34,553 nt of DNA from UMGS1279 sp045630265 (GCA_045630265.1 JAZQSV010000038.1:1-34553); one strand, 5' to 3'; shown: positions 8,306 to 16,513, counted from the first letter of the stretch. The notes: a model not told the origin generated them from the sequence alone. Made by a program: numbers and translations.

Positions 8306-8611
8306 CTAAACAAATAGTTCAACCAAAAATACCACGGCACAAGCGCTTACCGAAACTAGGAAAAGTCCCTTTTCAAAATAGGCAAGCAGTAGTGCCGTAA
8401 TAAGCGCCGCCATGCCTGACCAAATACTTGCCGTTTCGGTTAAAATACTGGGCACAGTCATAACCGCCAAGGTAACGAAGGGTACGTAGTAAAGAAAGGA
8501 TTTTATAAAATTATTTTTAATTTCCCGCCTTATAAGGGTTAGTGGCAAGGCGCGTATAAGGTAGGTAACGCCGGCCATAACGGCTATGTAGATATAAATA
8601 TTTCCACTCAT
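8306..8611 (-). CDS. azlD: AzlD-family branched-chain amino acid exporter subunit
   Basis: The 101-residue protein has four hydrophobic segments and the AzlD pattern YLIRALPLTLIRREIKN near the N-terminus, followed by FLYYVPFVTLAVMTVP. AzlD is the small partner of AzlC; together they export branched-chain amino acids or their analogues. The start ATG overlaps the stop of azlC by 4 bases, indicating translational coupling. Family assignment is firm; the substrate is by analogy. Confidence 0.9.
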   Translation of the reverse strand: MSGNIYIYIAVMAGVTYLIRALPLTLIRREIKNNFIKSFLYYVPFVTLAVMTVPSILTETASIWSGMAALITALLLAYFEKGLFLVSVSACAVVFLVELFV

Positions 8612-9336
8612 ACCTCTTCCCCCTTTTCATTTCTATTTGAATTCTCTATGGGAAAAAGCCATGCCGCCGCACCCGCAATAACTACGGTTAAAATAATTAT
8701 TCTAAAGCCAGAAGGAATGAGCTTTAAAAATGATGTGTATGTAAATACTGTGCTTAAAAGCATAGAAATAAGTACTATTCCCGCAATAACCTTGTTTTTC
8801 CTTGCGGGAGGAACAATTATTGCAATAAACATTCCGTAAAGGGCAACGCTAAGTGCACTTATGGCTCTTTGTGGTAAAAGCCCACCCGATATTACACCCA
8901 AAAATGTGCCAAGTGTCCAACCAATAAGAGGTAACGTGGTTAGTCCATAACAAAAATAAGGGCTAACGTAACCCTTTTGCGAGGTAGCAACTGCAAAAAT
9001 TTCGTCGGTATTTCCAAAGGCAATTAAAAGTCGGTGCAACACTGATGTGCCGGGCTTTATTTTTTGACTCAGTGCCGAGGACATGAGCGCATACCTTAAA
9101 TTTATAACAAGCTCTGTTAAAGCCATTTCAACATAACTAGATGAAGAGGCAATTATTGAAAGGGCCGCAAACTCACCCGCCGAAGTCAAATTGCTAGCCG
9201 ACATAAGCGCCGCCTCAAACCCGTTTATACCTATTGCCTTTGCAGCAATTCCAAGAGTGAAAGATACGGCAAAATAACCCAAAAATATAGGAAATCCGTC
9301 CTTTACACCTTTAAAGAACAATTTTCTTCTACTCAT
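8608..9336 (-). CDS. azlC: AzlC-family branched-chain amino acid exporter subunit
   Basis: The 242-residue polytopic protein matches AzlC/YgaZ: GVKDGFPIFLGYFAVSFTLG at the N-terminus, ASNLTSAGEFAALSIIA, LVINLRYALMSSALSQK, then several more helices. I chose the ATG at 9336 because GGGAG lies 5 bases upstream; the in-frame TTG at 9348 is part of that same RBS region. It is the first gene of the azlCD pair. Confidence 0.92.
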   Translation of the reverse strand: MSRRKLFFKGVKDGFPIFLGYFAVSFTLGIAAKAIGINGFEAALMSASNLTSAGEFAALSIIASSSSYVEMALTELVINLRYALMSSALSQKIKPGTSVLHRLLIAFGNTDEIFAVATSQKGYVSPYFCYGLTTLPLIGWTLGTFLGVISGGLLPQRAISALSVALYGMFIAIIVPPARKNKVIAGIVLISMLLSTVFTYTSFLKLIPSGFRIIILTVVIAGAAAWLFPIENSNRNEKGEEV

Positions 9337-9364
9337 AAAAACTCCCAAATTTTAAACTTTAATA

Positions 9365-9393
9365 ATTATAGCACCAATACATTACAAAGTAAA
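9365..9393 (-). promoter_or_regulatory. promoter of azlCD
   Basis: On the minus strand: TTTACT (9393-9388), a 17-base spacer and TATAAT (9370-9365), with TG one base upstream of the -10 (extended -10). It lies 29 bases before the azlC start. Confidence 0.65.
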
Positions 9394-9415
9394 TATCAAA
9401 AAATCACAAAAAACC

Positions 9416-9444
9416 TTTTCAAAACGTATAATTTGTGCTACAAT
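9416..9444 (+). promoter_or_regulatory. weak promoter of the RluA-type gene
   Basis: TACAAT (9439-9444) is preceded by TGC, giving an extended -10. The hexamer at the expected -35 position (TTTTCA) is a poor match. The RluA-type gene starts 29 bases downstream. Confidence 0.4.
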
Positions 9445-9472
9445 AGTCTCATAAAAATAAAGGCGGTTTTTT

Positions 9473-10435
9473 ATGCTTAAATACATAGTAGGAAAAAATG
9501 ACGCAGGTATGCGTATGGATAAGCTGCTTCAAAAGCTTATGCCAACAATGCCGAAATCTCTTATGTACAAATACATAAGGCAAAAGGATATAAAGCTTAA
9601 TAGAAAAAGGGTTGATATTTCTTATAAACCTTTAGAGGGCGACATTATTGAGGCATACGTTCCTGATGAATTTGCCGCAAAACCCGAGCCAAAGTATGAT
9701 TTTCTTTCGGCCTCCGACAAGATTGATATTGTATATGAAGACGAAAACATCATCTTGGTAGATAAAAAGCAGGGCGTTTTGGTGCACCCCGATAAAAACG
9801 AATACCGAGATACCCTTATTTCCCGAATCTGCCACTACCTATATAAAAAAGGTGAGTATGACCCAGAAAAGGAAAATAGCTTTACCCCCGCCCTTGCAAA
9901 CCGTATTGACAGAAATACGGGCGGTATTGTTATTGCCGCCAAAAACGCCGCCGCCCTTAAAATACTTTGCGACAAAATAAAAAGCCGAGAACTTGATAAA
10001 AGATATATAGCGGTAGTCCACGGAAAACTTAAGAAAAAGGAAGACGTTTTAGAGGGCTTTCTTTTTAAAGACGAAAAAAACAACCGCGTATTTTTAGAAA
10101 AAAACAAAACTGAAAAGACCAAAACAATAAAAACAAGGTATAAGATTTTATCGGAAAAAGACGGTCTATCTCTTGTGGAGGTTGAGCTCATTACAGGGCG
10201 CACCCACCAAATAAGAGCGCATATGGCTTCCATTGGCCACCCCCTTTTGGGAGATGGAAAATACGGAAAAATAGCGGAGGCCAAAAAGCGCGGTTTCAAT
10301 AAACAAGCCCTTTATTCCTATTCTTTGACATTTAAGTTTGATAGCGATGCAGGTATTTTAAACTACCTTAACGGCAAAACCTTTAAGGTTAATGAGGTCT
10401 GGTTTGCTAAAGAACTTTTCGGTAAAAAAATATAA
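9473..10435 (+). CDS. RluA-family rRNA/tRNA pseudouridine synthase
   Basis: The 320-residue protein has an N-terminal S4 RNA-binding domain (about 13-60) and a catalytic RluA domain. The active-site motif is NRIDRNTGGIVIAAK, with D146 the predicted catalytic Asp; GRTHQIRAHMASIGHPLLGDGKYG near 243-266 is the other family signature. It isomerises uridine to pseudouridine in structured RNA. Which position it modifies (RluC, RluD or another) cannot be told from the sequence. The RBS is the weak AAAGGCGG, about 7 bases before the ATG. Monocistronic, ending in a strong terminator. Confidence 0.92.
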   Translation: MLKYIVGKNDAGMRMDKLLQKLMPTMPKSLMYKYIRQKDIKLNRKRVDISYKPLEGDIIEAYVPDEFAAKPEPKYDFLSASDKIDIVYEDENIILVDKKQGVLVHPDKNEYRDTLISRICHYLYKKGEYDPEKENSFTPALANRIDRNTGGIVIAAKNAAALKILCDKIKSRELDKRYIAVVHGKLKKKEDVLEGFLFKDEKNNRVFLEKNKTEKTKTIKTRYKILSEKDGLSLVEVELITGRTHQIRAHMASIGHPLLGDGKYGKIAEAKKRGFNKQALYSYSLTFKFDSDAGILNYLNGKTFKVNEVWFAKELFGKKI

Positions 10436-10448
10436 AAGACATAGTCAA

Positions 10449-10483
10449 AAACGGCTCTGCAGAAAAATTCTGCAGAGCCGTTT
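10449..10483. terminator. strong bidirectional intrinsic terminator
   Basis: A 16-bp perfect stem (10449-10464 with 10468-10483) has a 3-base A loop. A and T runs on both flanks serve the convergent rluA-type and ceramidase-like genes. Confidence 0.85.
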
Positions 10484-10509
10484 AATTTGTATTTACCTTG
10501 TATGAGGGT

Positions 10510-11844
10510 TTATTTTACCTCATTTAAAAGCTTTAATGCGCCGTTAACCAAAACGTCGTCTGCGCCGCGCTTTAGATAAGAGCTTCTTGCTTCATAGCCA
10601 CCCTCGTCAAAGGCCGCACTTGTCGGGAAATAAGAATCGCCGCCGTTTACAAGACAACAAGTAACTGTCATCTTAAAAGGAGAGGCATCTTCAATTCTTC
10701 TTCCAAGTTCAACAAACGGCTCACCGGGGAAGCCGGTAAAAGCAATGTCACCCACACTAATGGCCGAAAGGGTAAAATCGTAAAATTCGGGACCGTCTTT
10801 AAGTCTAACAATACGGGTTGCTTCTGCAACTACTGTTGTAAGCTCCATCTCGGTAAAGGGAATTTCCTCATCCCTACCCTCGTTATGGAGTTTGAAAATT
10901 CTTTCAGCTTCCTCTAATCTATCGTTTTCTTGGTTTGAGGCGATTTTAATGTCACCGCCCGCAAACTTAATGTCGCCGACCTCTATAGGCTCAGTCTTAT
11001 CACAAATTTGAAGCACTGCACCTGCAATGGCACGACCCATATATTTAGCGTGATCATAGCCCCTTGGAACACTGTCAAAATCAATAAAGGTGCCCTTTTT
11101 CTCACCCTCGGTGGGGTTGGGATTAATATGGTTAACGTCACCCTGTACACCATTTAAGAAAAGGCACTTAACTCCATCAAGCGCTTTTTCAACGGTTGAA
11201 CGAACAAATCCGGGCCAGTCGGCGCTTATTAGCTCGCCGCCTACAGTATCGGGATGGGTGCCGAATGACACAATGTAAACATCCTCTGCACCATCACGCT
11301 CAAGCTTAATTAGCTTAACCGTTTCTGTAGGTTTACCCAGCATTTCCTTAATATTGGGGTTGCCTACACCGGGGTTGGTTTGTACCGAGCCGTCTTTCAT
11401 TCTATATCTACGTACAAAGGAAAGATTTTTGGCTTCGCCCACGTTGACAGAAAATTCGGTATCCTTTAAATCACTAAGTGCATAGTAAGCTACGTCCCTT
11501 AACTGGTTAATTAAAAACCTATCATAGTCGCTTTCATTTTCGCTGCCTATTGCTACCAAAGGTCCAGTATGTGTATGTGTGCAAGCAATAAAAATTGCTT
11601 CAAAAGGTATATTACAAAACTCAGAAATAACCTTTCTAACAACAGTGCTATGCTTGGTTGTTAGATGTAAAAGCTCCGCGCTTATAACTACAGCTTTATT
11701 TTTACCGTCGTCAAATGCCACAGCAGTAGCATATAAATCATCCAAAACTCCCTTTGTAGTACGTTCCTCGTAATAACCCCAAACAGGAGTTCCAAGCGGG
11801 GGCGTAATGCAAACGCGAGCAAATCCGGTTTTTATTTTTGACAT
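10510..11844 (-). CDS. neutral/alkaline ceramidase N-terminal domain family protein
   Basis: The 444-residue protein begins GFARVCITPPLGTPVWGY and contains IACTHTHTGPL (H90, H92), features of the neutral ceramidase N-terminal (Zn-amidase-like) fold, plus GTHPDTVGGELISADWPGF, FLNGVQGDVNHINP and GEPFVELGRRI. True ceramidases are larger, secreted and have a C-terminal Ig-like domain; this protein has no signal peptide and lacks that domain, so it should be cytosolic and act on some other amide or ester. It is the last gene of the minus arm of the sugar locus, 23 bases after the LacX-like gene, which suggests hydrolysis of an N- or O-acyl group on a sugar or glycoside. RBS AAAGGAG at 7 bases. Ceramidase activity itself is not implied. 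Confidence 0.85.
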   Translation of the reverse strand: MSKIKTGFARVCITPPLGTPVWGYYEERTTKGVLDDLYATAVAFDDGKNKAVVISAELLHLTTKHSTVVRKVISEFCNIPFEAIFIACTHTHTGPLVAIGSENESDYDRFLINQLRDVAYYALSDLKDTEFSVNVGEAKNLSFVRRYRMKDGSVQTNPGVGNPNIKEMLGKPTETVKLIKLERDGAEDVYIVSFGTHPDTVGGELISADWPGFVRSTVEKALDGVKCLFLNGVQGDVNHINPNPTEGEKKGTFIDFDSVPRGYDHAKYMGRAIAGAVLQICDKTEPIEVGDIKFAGGDIKIASNQENDRLEEAERIFKLHNEGRDEEIPFTEMELTTVVAEATRIVRLKDGPEFYDFTLSAISVGDIAFTGFPGEPFVELGRRIEDASPFKMTVTCCLVNGGDSYFPTSAAFDEGGYEARSSYLKRGADDVLVNGALKLLNEVK

Positions 11845-11867
11845 TTTAATTCTCCTTTTAACATAAC

Positions 11868-12728
11868 CTAAAATGTTATGATATGCTCAATATTCTCGCT
11901 TTCTCCCTTTTTTAGAGTGCGAATTCTATATTTTTTGCTAAAATCATCGGCAGGTTTCCAAACAAGATCAGGAGTTCCCGACCAGGGCTCTATACAAACA
12001 AACGGAGCATTTGGTTCCTTCCAAACAAGCACTGTATCTGCTTTTGGGAAGGAAACGTGAATTTTTTCACCGTTTCTATCATCCCTAAGCGCCATTCCCT
12101 TAGATTTCATATCAAAGAAAATAAGGGCATCTACCTTAAAAAAGTCCTCGCAAAGGCGAAGCTCATCAGCATCCGCAAAGCAGGGTATAGGAATCTCGCT
12201 AATTACACCGCTTGGAAGTACCTCATATTTTAAAAGCGTTTCCTTTTCATCCAAAACAATGCTGTAGTTTTCTACACCGCCGCTTATAGCATAGCCCTCG
12301 TGAGAGCCAACCGAATAATACATTTCACCGTCGGTTTTGTTGGTGGTTATAAACTCAACTAAAAGTTTCCTGCCTTCTAGTGTAAATACTGCACGAAACT
12401 CAAAATCAAAGGGATAAACCTCTAGGGTTTGCTCATTAGACTTTATAAGCAAGCAAACCGAATTTTCGCTTTGCTTTTCTACCGCAAACTCCATATTTTG
12501 AGCGAAGCCGTGCATGCCCATTTTATATTCTTTGCCACCGAAATTATATTTGCCGTCTATAAGGCGGCCCACTATTGGGAAAAGTACGGGGGCCTTATCC
12601 TCCCAAATTTTTGGGTCGCCCTCCCACATATATTCCCTATTGTTTTTATCGGTAACCGACACAATCTCAGCGCCTAGTGTTTTAATACAAACACAAAGTT
12701 CTTCGCTTTTAATTTTAATAACTGGCAT
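11868..12728 (-). CDS. LacX-like aldose 1-epimerase family protein
   Basis: The 286-residue protein has the galactose mutarotase-like beta-sandwich signature: KIKSEELCVCIKTLGAEIVS at the start, REYMWEGDPKIWEDKAPVLFPIVGRL, MGMHGFAQ with a conserved His, YSVGSHEGYAI, and FVCIEPWSGTPD near the C-terminus (E in IEPW is the usual catalytic base). LacX-like members act on the anomeric carbon of free or phosphorylated sugars; the true substrate is unknown. RBS GAGGAG about 8 bases before the ATG. It lies after a terminator-like hairpin (12760-12796), so it may be expressed less than the upstream genes. Confidence 0.88.
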   Translation of the reverse strand: MPVIKIKSEELCVCIKTLGAEIVSVTDKNNREYMWEGDPKIWEDKAPVLFPIVGRLIDGKYNFGGKEYKMGMHGFAQNMEFAVEKQSENSVCLLIKSNEQTLEVYPFDFEFRAVFTLEGRKLLVEFITTNKTDGEMYYSVGSHEGYAISGGVENYSIVLDEKETLLKYEVLPSGVISEIPIPCFADADELRLCEDFFKVDALIFFDMKSKGMALRDDRNGEKIHVSFPKADTVLVWKEPNAPFVCIEPWSGTPDLVWKPADDFSKKYRIRTLKKGESENIEHIITF

Positions 12729-12759
12729 ACCTAATTCTCCTCAAGGCTAACTATAATAC

Positions 12760-12796
12760 AACAAAAACCAAAACTCCGAAGAGTTTGGTTTTTGTT
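12760..12796 (-). terminator. terminator or attenuating hairpin with a UUCG tetraloop
   Basis: On the minus strand, 12796-12781 pairs with 12776-12760 (one bulged A) around the loop TTCG, closed by C and G. This is the canonical stable C(UUCG)G tetraloop. A T-rich tract follows. It sits between the NagB-like gene and the LacX-like gene, inside an apparent operon, and could reduce but not abolish downstream transcription. Confidence 0.7.
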
Positions 12797-12816
12797 ATAA
12801 GTATCAGTTTACTAAA

Positions 12817-13788
12817 TTAGTAACCAACCTTCTCCCAACACTCAAAGGGTGCTGCAAGCTCTTCAGAAATGTAAACCTGAGTTTTCTTTGTCTGAAGCAT
12901 TGTAGAAGGAAGATAAGGAGTAATAGGACCGTGTGTGCAAAGACGGCTGGTCATTCTCTGCCAAGATGAGAAGGTGCCGCAGGTTGCAAGTGCGTGAACC
13001 TCAATACGCTCCTTAGCGCGCATTACGTCTAAAGGTCCGATAGTTGCTGCACAAGGAGGAACGTTAGCAATATCACCCGACTGACCGAATGTACCGTTAA
13101 GAGAGTTTTGCATAATGGTCATGGGGTGAAGCTTAACGATTTGTGCGGGCTGATTGAGCCACTCTTCAATATCGCCGCTACCGATAAACTCAGGAATAGG
13201 GTCAACGAATGCCATATGGCCTGCCCAACCGGGAGAGGTAGAAGCAATATCAGCACCTGTACCCTCGGTAATATCGTCAATAATCTTAGAGTAGTCCTTA
13301 ATGTTTGCGTTTGTGGGGAAATGAACATTCTCCATAGGCATACGAAGCTTCTCATCAATCTGATAGTAGAAATACTTAATCATAGAATGAGCAAAACCTG
13401 CTTCATAGGTAATAGGAGCAATATTGCCGTTCTCGTCTGCCCACTCATCCTCTGCTACAAGGTGAACCTTAGAGCAGTCAACCTGGAAGTAGTTGATAAG
13501 CTGTGCTAAAGGAATGTAGGTGTCGGGCTCGGGGTTACCAAGAATCATAGTAAAGCTCTTGCCTGCCTCCGAAGCTGCCTTAAGGCGTGTAAAGAGAGTT
13601 GAGATAAGGATAGGATGAGGATTCATAATAACCTTAACATCAAACTCTGGATGCCACCAGGGTTCGCGCTTTTCAAGGTCCTTACCACTAAGACTGCGAA
13701 CATATTCGCAAACCTTTTTGTCCTTAAAAGGAACAAACTCGTGGGGCTGAAAATCAAACTTGGTTGCGGGATCTGTAATGAAACTCAT
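12817..13788 (-). CDS. NagB-family sugar-phosphate isomerase/deaminase-like protein, divergent active site
   Basis: The 323-residue protein is longer than NagB (about 240-265) but shows the fold landmarks: ILGNPEPDTYIPL for the phosphate loop, VAEDEWAD (111-118) for the catalytic DE of NagB, TSPGWAGHMAFVDP (184-197) for GxxxDGHIAFNEP, PPCAATIGPLDVMRAKE, and THGPITPYLPSTMLQ near the C-terminus. The Asp before GH is Ala (A189) and the Glu after it is Asp (D196), while H191 remains. So the ring-opening triad is altered and the classical deamination may be lost or changed. The start could be ATG 13788 (9 bases from AGGAG) or ATG 13794 (3 bases); I prefer 13788. It follows the nagA-like gene by 30 bases. 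Confidence 0.8.
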   Translation of the reverse strand: MSFITDPATKFDFQPHEFVPFKDKKVCEYVRSLSGKDLEKREPWWHPEFDVKVIMNPHPILISTLFTRLKAASEAGKSFTMILGNPEPDTYIPLAQLINYFQVDCSKVHLVAEDEWADENGNIAPITYEAGFAHSMIKYFYYQIDEKLRMPMENVHFPTNANIKDYSKIIDDITEGTGADIASTSPGWAGHMAFVDPIPEFIGSGDIEEWLNQPAQIVKLHPMTIMQNSLNGTFGQSGDIANVPPCAATIGPLDVMRAKERIEVHALATCGTFSSWQRMTSRLCTHGPITPYLPSTMLQTKKTQVYISEELAAPFECWEKVGY

Positions 13789-13818
13789 TAACATTCTCTC
13801 CTTTATATTATTTTTTTA

Positions 13819-14955
13819 TTATTTATATTGTTTTCCCTCGATAAATACGGACATAACCTCAAAATCGTGGGTAACCATAATAAGGTTTGCTTTATTTCCC
13901 TTTGCTATAACGCCAATATCGGTAGCGCCAAGCATTTTAGCGGGGTTGGTGGCTGCGTATTTGAATACCTGACAAACAGATGAGCCGGTATGCATCATCA
14001 TATTATGGCAAGCAACATCTAAGGTTAGCTTAGAACCTGCAATATCGCCGCCAAAGTCAAAGTTAATATCAAAGGCCTCTTCGCATCCGGGAATGGGTGG
14101 GCCATCACCGATAAACGCATCAGAAATAAGGATGATTTTGTCCTCACCCTTTATCTTCTTAACAAGACGAATCATGTACGGATGAACGTGGATTCCCATA
14201 GAGTCAACAATAAGCTCGGCATAAATACCGTCGTTATAGTTAACCGCTTCATCAACGCAAACGCCGCGAACTTCAGGGAAGTTTTCCAAAGTGCCGGTAG
14301 CATTTGTATGGTGGGTGCCAAGGCGAAGGCCATAAGGCATAAGTGCTTCAATTTGTGCGGGTGTGGCTTCAGAATGGGCAACAGATAAAACGCAATTAGG
14401 GATTACCCTTTTAACGTCCTTTACAAACTCCAAAATACCTTCCCTTTCGGGGGCAACGCACCAAACCTTTGCCAAATCCTTTGCCGACTCTACAATTTCC
14501 ATATAATCCTCGGCGGAAATTCTATCCTTCCAAACGTTGTCGTCTTTATTACAACCAAAATCAGGGTTCAGGTAGGGGCCCTCCATATAAAGACCATAAA
14601 TATTAGGGCATTCACCCGAAGCGATAACCTCTTTATATTTAGCAATAACGTCTAAATACTCCTGCTTATTCATTACGTAAAAGGGTGCAGGCAAAACGGA
14701 GGTTACACCGTGCTCAATTAAATGCTTTGAGCAATACTCGGGCTTTTCGTGGAAAAATACGTTGTTAGCAGCGTGGGTATGTACATCAACAAGTCCTGGG
14801 CCAACAAACTGACCCTTAGCATCAATAATCTCCGCCCCATCCGGCACGGGTAGACGCTTACCAAAATCCAAAATCTTACCATCGTCAAAAATAATGGTGC
14901 CGTTTGGAATATAATGGTCGGGCATAACTAGCGTGGCATTTATAATTGCTTTCAT
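13819..14955 (-). CDS. NagA-like N-acetylhexosamine-phosphate deacetylase
   Basis: The 378-residue amidohydrolase shows all metal-ligand positions of the NagA group: VDVHTHAANN (H59, H61), YMEGPYLNP (E125), SVAHSEAT (H194), GTHHTNATG (H215/H216) and the catalytic Asp in LISDAF (D279). GPGLVDVHTH after a short N-terminal beta domain is typical. NagA removes acetate from N-acetylglucosamine-6-phosphate; here the HHTNATG segment replaces the usual HLFNAM, so the sugar may differ. RBS AAGGGGG about 7 bases before the ATG. It lies 15 bases after the transaldolase-like gene, in the same operon as the NagB-like gene. Confidence 0.87.
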   Translation of the reverse strand: MKAIINATLVMPDHYIPNGTIIFDDGKILDFGKRLPVPDGAEIIDAKGQFVGPGLVDVHTHAANNVFFHEKPEYCSKHLIEHGVTSVLPAPFYVMNKQEYLDVIAKYKEVIASGECPNIYGLYMEGPYLNPDFGCNKDDNVWKDRISAEDYMEIVESAKDLAKVWCVAPEREGILEFVKDVKRVIPNCVLSVAHSEATPAQIEALMPYGLRLGTHHTNATGTLENFPEVRGVCVDEAVNYNDGIYAELIVDSMGIHVHPYMIRLVKKIKGEDKIILISDAFIGDGPPIPGCEEAFDINFDFGGDIAGSKLTLDVACHNMMMHTGSSVCQVFKYAATNPAKMLGATDIGVIAKGNKANLIMVTHDFEVMSVFIEGKQYK

Positions 14956-14970
14956 ATATTTACCCCCTTC

Positions 14971-15645
14971 TTAAAAATCAAGAATGGTTTTATCGCCGTA
15001 CTGCTTTTTCCAATCCTTATCAAAGCCCTTTGTAGCAACATCGGTCATAGGATGAGAAATAATGGCTTTAAAAATATTTGCCGAAATTGTAACCGTATGA
15101 CAACCCGCAAGAGAGCACCTATGTACCTGTTCAACAGTTTTAAAGCTTGCCGCAAGCACCTTACAGTCTAAATTATAAAGTTTAAATTGCTCAACAATCT
15201 CTGCTACTACCCTTGTACCGTCTTCGGTTATGTTATCAAGTCTATTAACGTAGGGAGCAACGTAGTCAGCTCCCGCCATGGCGGCGATTAGCGCCTGCGC
15301 AGGAGAGAAGATTGCCGTCATAGTAACGCCAATCCCTAACCTCTTAAGTTCCATTGTGGCCTTAAGCGACTCCTCACAAATAGGAATTTTAATAAAGATA
15401 TTGCCGCCTATTTTTTCCTTTAAAAGCTTTGCTTCTTCTACAATTTTGTCAGCAGTTTTTTGAACAGTCTGAACATGAAGCATTTTATCGGGTCCAATAA
15501 TTTTTCTAATTTCACCCATAAGGGTCCAAAATTCCATTTTTTCCTTAGAAACAAGTGTGGGATTTGTGGTAACACCTGCTAAAGGATAAAACTCATTACA
15601 GTGGCGGATTTGCTCAAGATTGCCGCCATCCATTAAGTACTTCAA
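14971..15645 (-). CDS. fructose-6-phosphate aldolase-like transaldolase
   Basis: The 224-residue protein aligns along its whole length with the short FSA/TalC class: D6 in MDGG, PLAGVTTNPTLVSKEK (21-36), Q59, the Schiff-base Lys K86 in IFIKIPICEE, AGADYVAPYVNRLD with the catalytic Tyr, and VLAASFKTVEQVHRCSLAGC. These enzymes cleave or form C3-C4 bonds with dihydroxyacetone or related donors; the actual substrate here is unknown. The start is TTG (15645), with AGGAG 8 bases upstream and MKYLMDGG matching the FSA N-terminus. It is the first gene of the minus arm of the divergent sugar locus, under a consensus promoter. Confidence 0.9.
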   Translation of the reverse strand: MKYLMDGGNLEQIRHCNEFYPLAGVTTNPTLVSKEKMEFWTLMGEIRKIIGPDKMLHVQTVQKTADKIVEEAKLLKEKIGGNIFIKIPICEESLKATMELKRLGIGVTMTAIFSPAQALIAAMAGADYVAPYVNRLDNITEDGTRVVAEIVEQFKLYNLDCKVLAASFKTVEQVHRCSLAGCHTVTISANIFKAIISHPMTDVATKGFDKDWKKQYGDKTILDF

Positions 15646-15680
15646 AAAAACGTCTCCTTTTGCTATTTATATCTTAGATA

Positions 15681-15709
15681 ATTATACACTTCAAGCCCCA
15701 AAGTGTCAA
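15681..15709 (-). promoter_or_regulatory. consensus sigma-A promoter of the transaldolase-nagA-like operon
   Basis: On the minus strand: TTGACA (15709-15704), 17-base spacer, TATAAT (15686-15681). It is back-to-back with the plus-strand promoter at 15747-15775. Confidence 0.85.
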
Positions 15710-15720
15710 GAGAAAACTAG

Positions 15721-15737
15721 CAAATTTAGAAAATTTG
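15721..15737. promoter_or_regulatory. candidate operator, palindrome between divergent promoters
   Basis: CAAATTT-AGA-AAATTTG is a perfect 7-3-7 inverted repeat midway between the -35 boxes of the two divergent promoters. A similar palindrome with CAAATT/AATTTG half-sites lies over the deoR promoter (17814-17828). That is consistent with regulation by the DeoR protein encoded at 17890. Confidence 0.45.
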
Positions 15738-15746
15738 GAAATTCAA

Positions 15747-15775
15747 TTGACAAACAAAAAAAAGAGTTATATAAT
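15747..15775 (+). promoter_or_regulatory. consensus sigma-A promoter of the TIM-SIS operon
   Basis: TTGACA (15747-15752), 17-base spacer, TATAAT (15770-15775). Two direct copies of ACGAAAG (15781-15787 and 15792-15798) lie just downstream, around and after the expected transcription start. Confidence 0.85.
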
Positions 15776-15811
15776 AATAAACGAAAGTAAAACGAAAGGT
15801 AATATTAAACT

Positions 15812-16513
15812 ATGGTAAAGAATTTTAAGATAAAGCCACCATTCTTTGAGGTTGGTCCTAAGGCCTACCTTTACGGCGAGGAAATGCTTCGTCTTGCAAA
15901 GGTTATTGATAAAACTGCTATGAAGTACGATTTAGACGTTATTGTTACTCCGCAGTACACCGATATTCCCCTTCTTGCAAACAACACCGAAAGAATTTTG
16001 GTTTTCGCACAGCATATGGATTATCTGCCCGTAGGCCGCGGTCTTGGCTCGGTACTTCCCGAGGCAGTTAAGGCGGCTGGTGCAGTTGGCGTTATGCTTA
16101 ACCACGCCGAGAAAAAGCTTACAATGGAAGAGGTAGAGAAAACCATTGCACGTGCAGATGAAGTTGGTCTTGCTACCATTGTTTGCGCAGATACTGTTGA
16201 CGAACTTGTTGAGATTGCCAAAATGGGTCCCAACCTATTAGTTGCAGAACCTACCGAGCTTATTGGCACAGGCAAAACAAGCGATTCAAATTATGTTTTA
16301 GAAACCATTAAGCAAGTTCGCGATATTAACCCCGACATTATGGTTTTACAAGGCGCAGGTATTTCAAACGGCCAGGATGTTTATAACACTATAAAGCTAG
16401 GCGCTCAGGCAACCGGTTCTACAAGTGGTATTATAAAAGCGGCAGACCCCTATGCAATGGTTGAAGAAATGCTCTTTAATCTACGCAAGGCATGGGATGA
16501 GCTACATAAATAG
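15812..16513 (+). CDS. triosephosphate isomerase family protein (paralogue in sugar operon)
   Basis: The 233-residue protein keeps the TIM catalytic set: K6 in NFK, H98 in LNHAEKK, and E146 in VAEPTELIGTG, with GAGISNGQD near the C-terminal phosphate-binding loop. It resembles the shorter archaeal-type TIMs more than the 250-residue bacterial enzyme. TIM-like enzymes in catabolic operons can isomerise triose or tetrulose phosphates. Being first in the plus arm of the sugar locus argues for a pathway-specific role rather than the glycolytic enzyme, but that is inference. The RBS is poor: AAAGG lies 12 bases before the ATG. Confidence 0.88.
   Translation: MVKNFKIKPPFFEVGPKAYLYGEEMLRLAKVIDKTAMKYDLDVIVTPQYTDIPLLANNTERILVFAQHMDYLPVGRGLGSVLPEAVKAAGAVGVMLNHAEKKLTMEEVEKTIARADEVGLATIVCADTVDELVEIAKMGPNLLVAEPTELIGTGKTSDSNYVLETIKQVRDINPDIMVLQGAGISNGQDVYNTIKLGAQATGSTSGIIKAADPYAMVEEMLFNLRKAWDELHK

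Noticed and set aside
9835..10299. 154-codon minus-strand open frame inside the RluA-type gene
   Set aside because: It is antisense to a clear family member, lacks an RBS and matches nothing; a shadow frame.
10510..11844. A secreted ceramidase acting on host sphingolipids
   Set aside because: There is no signal peptide, the C-terminal domain of true ceramidases is missing, and the operon is about sugar metabolism.
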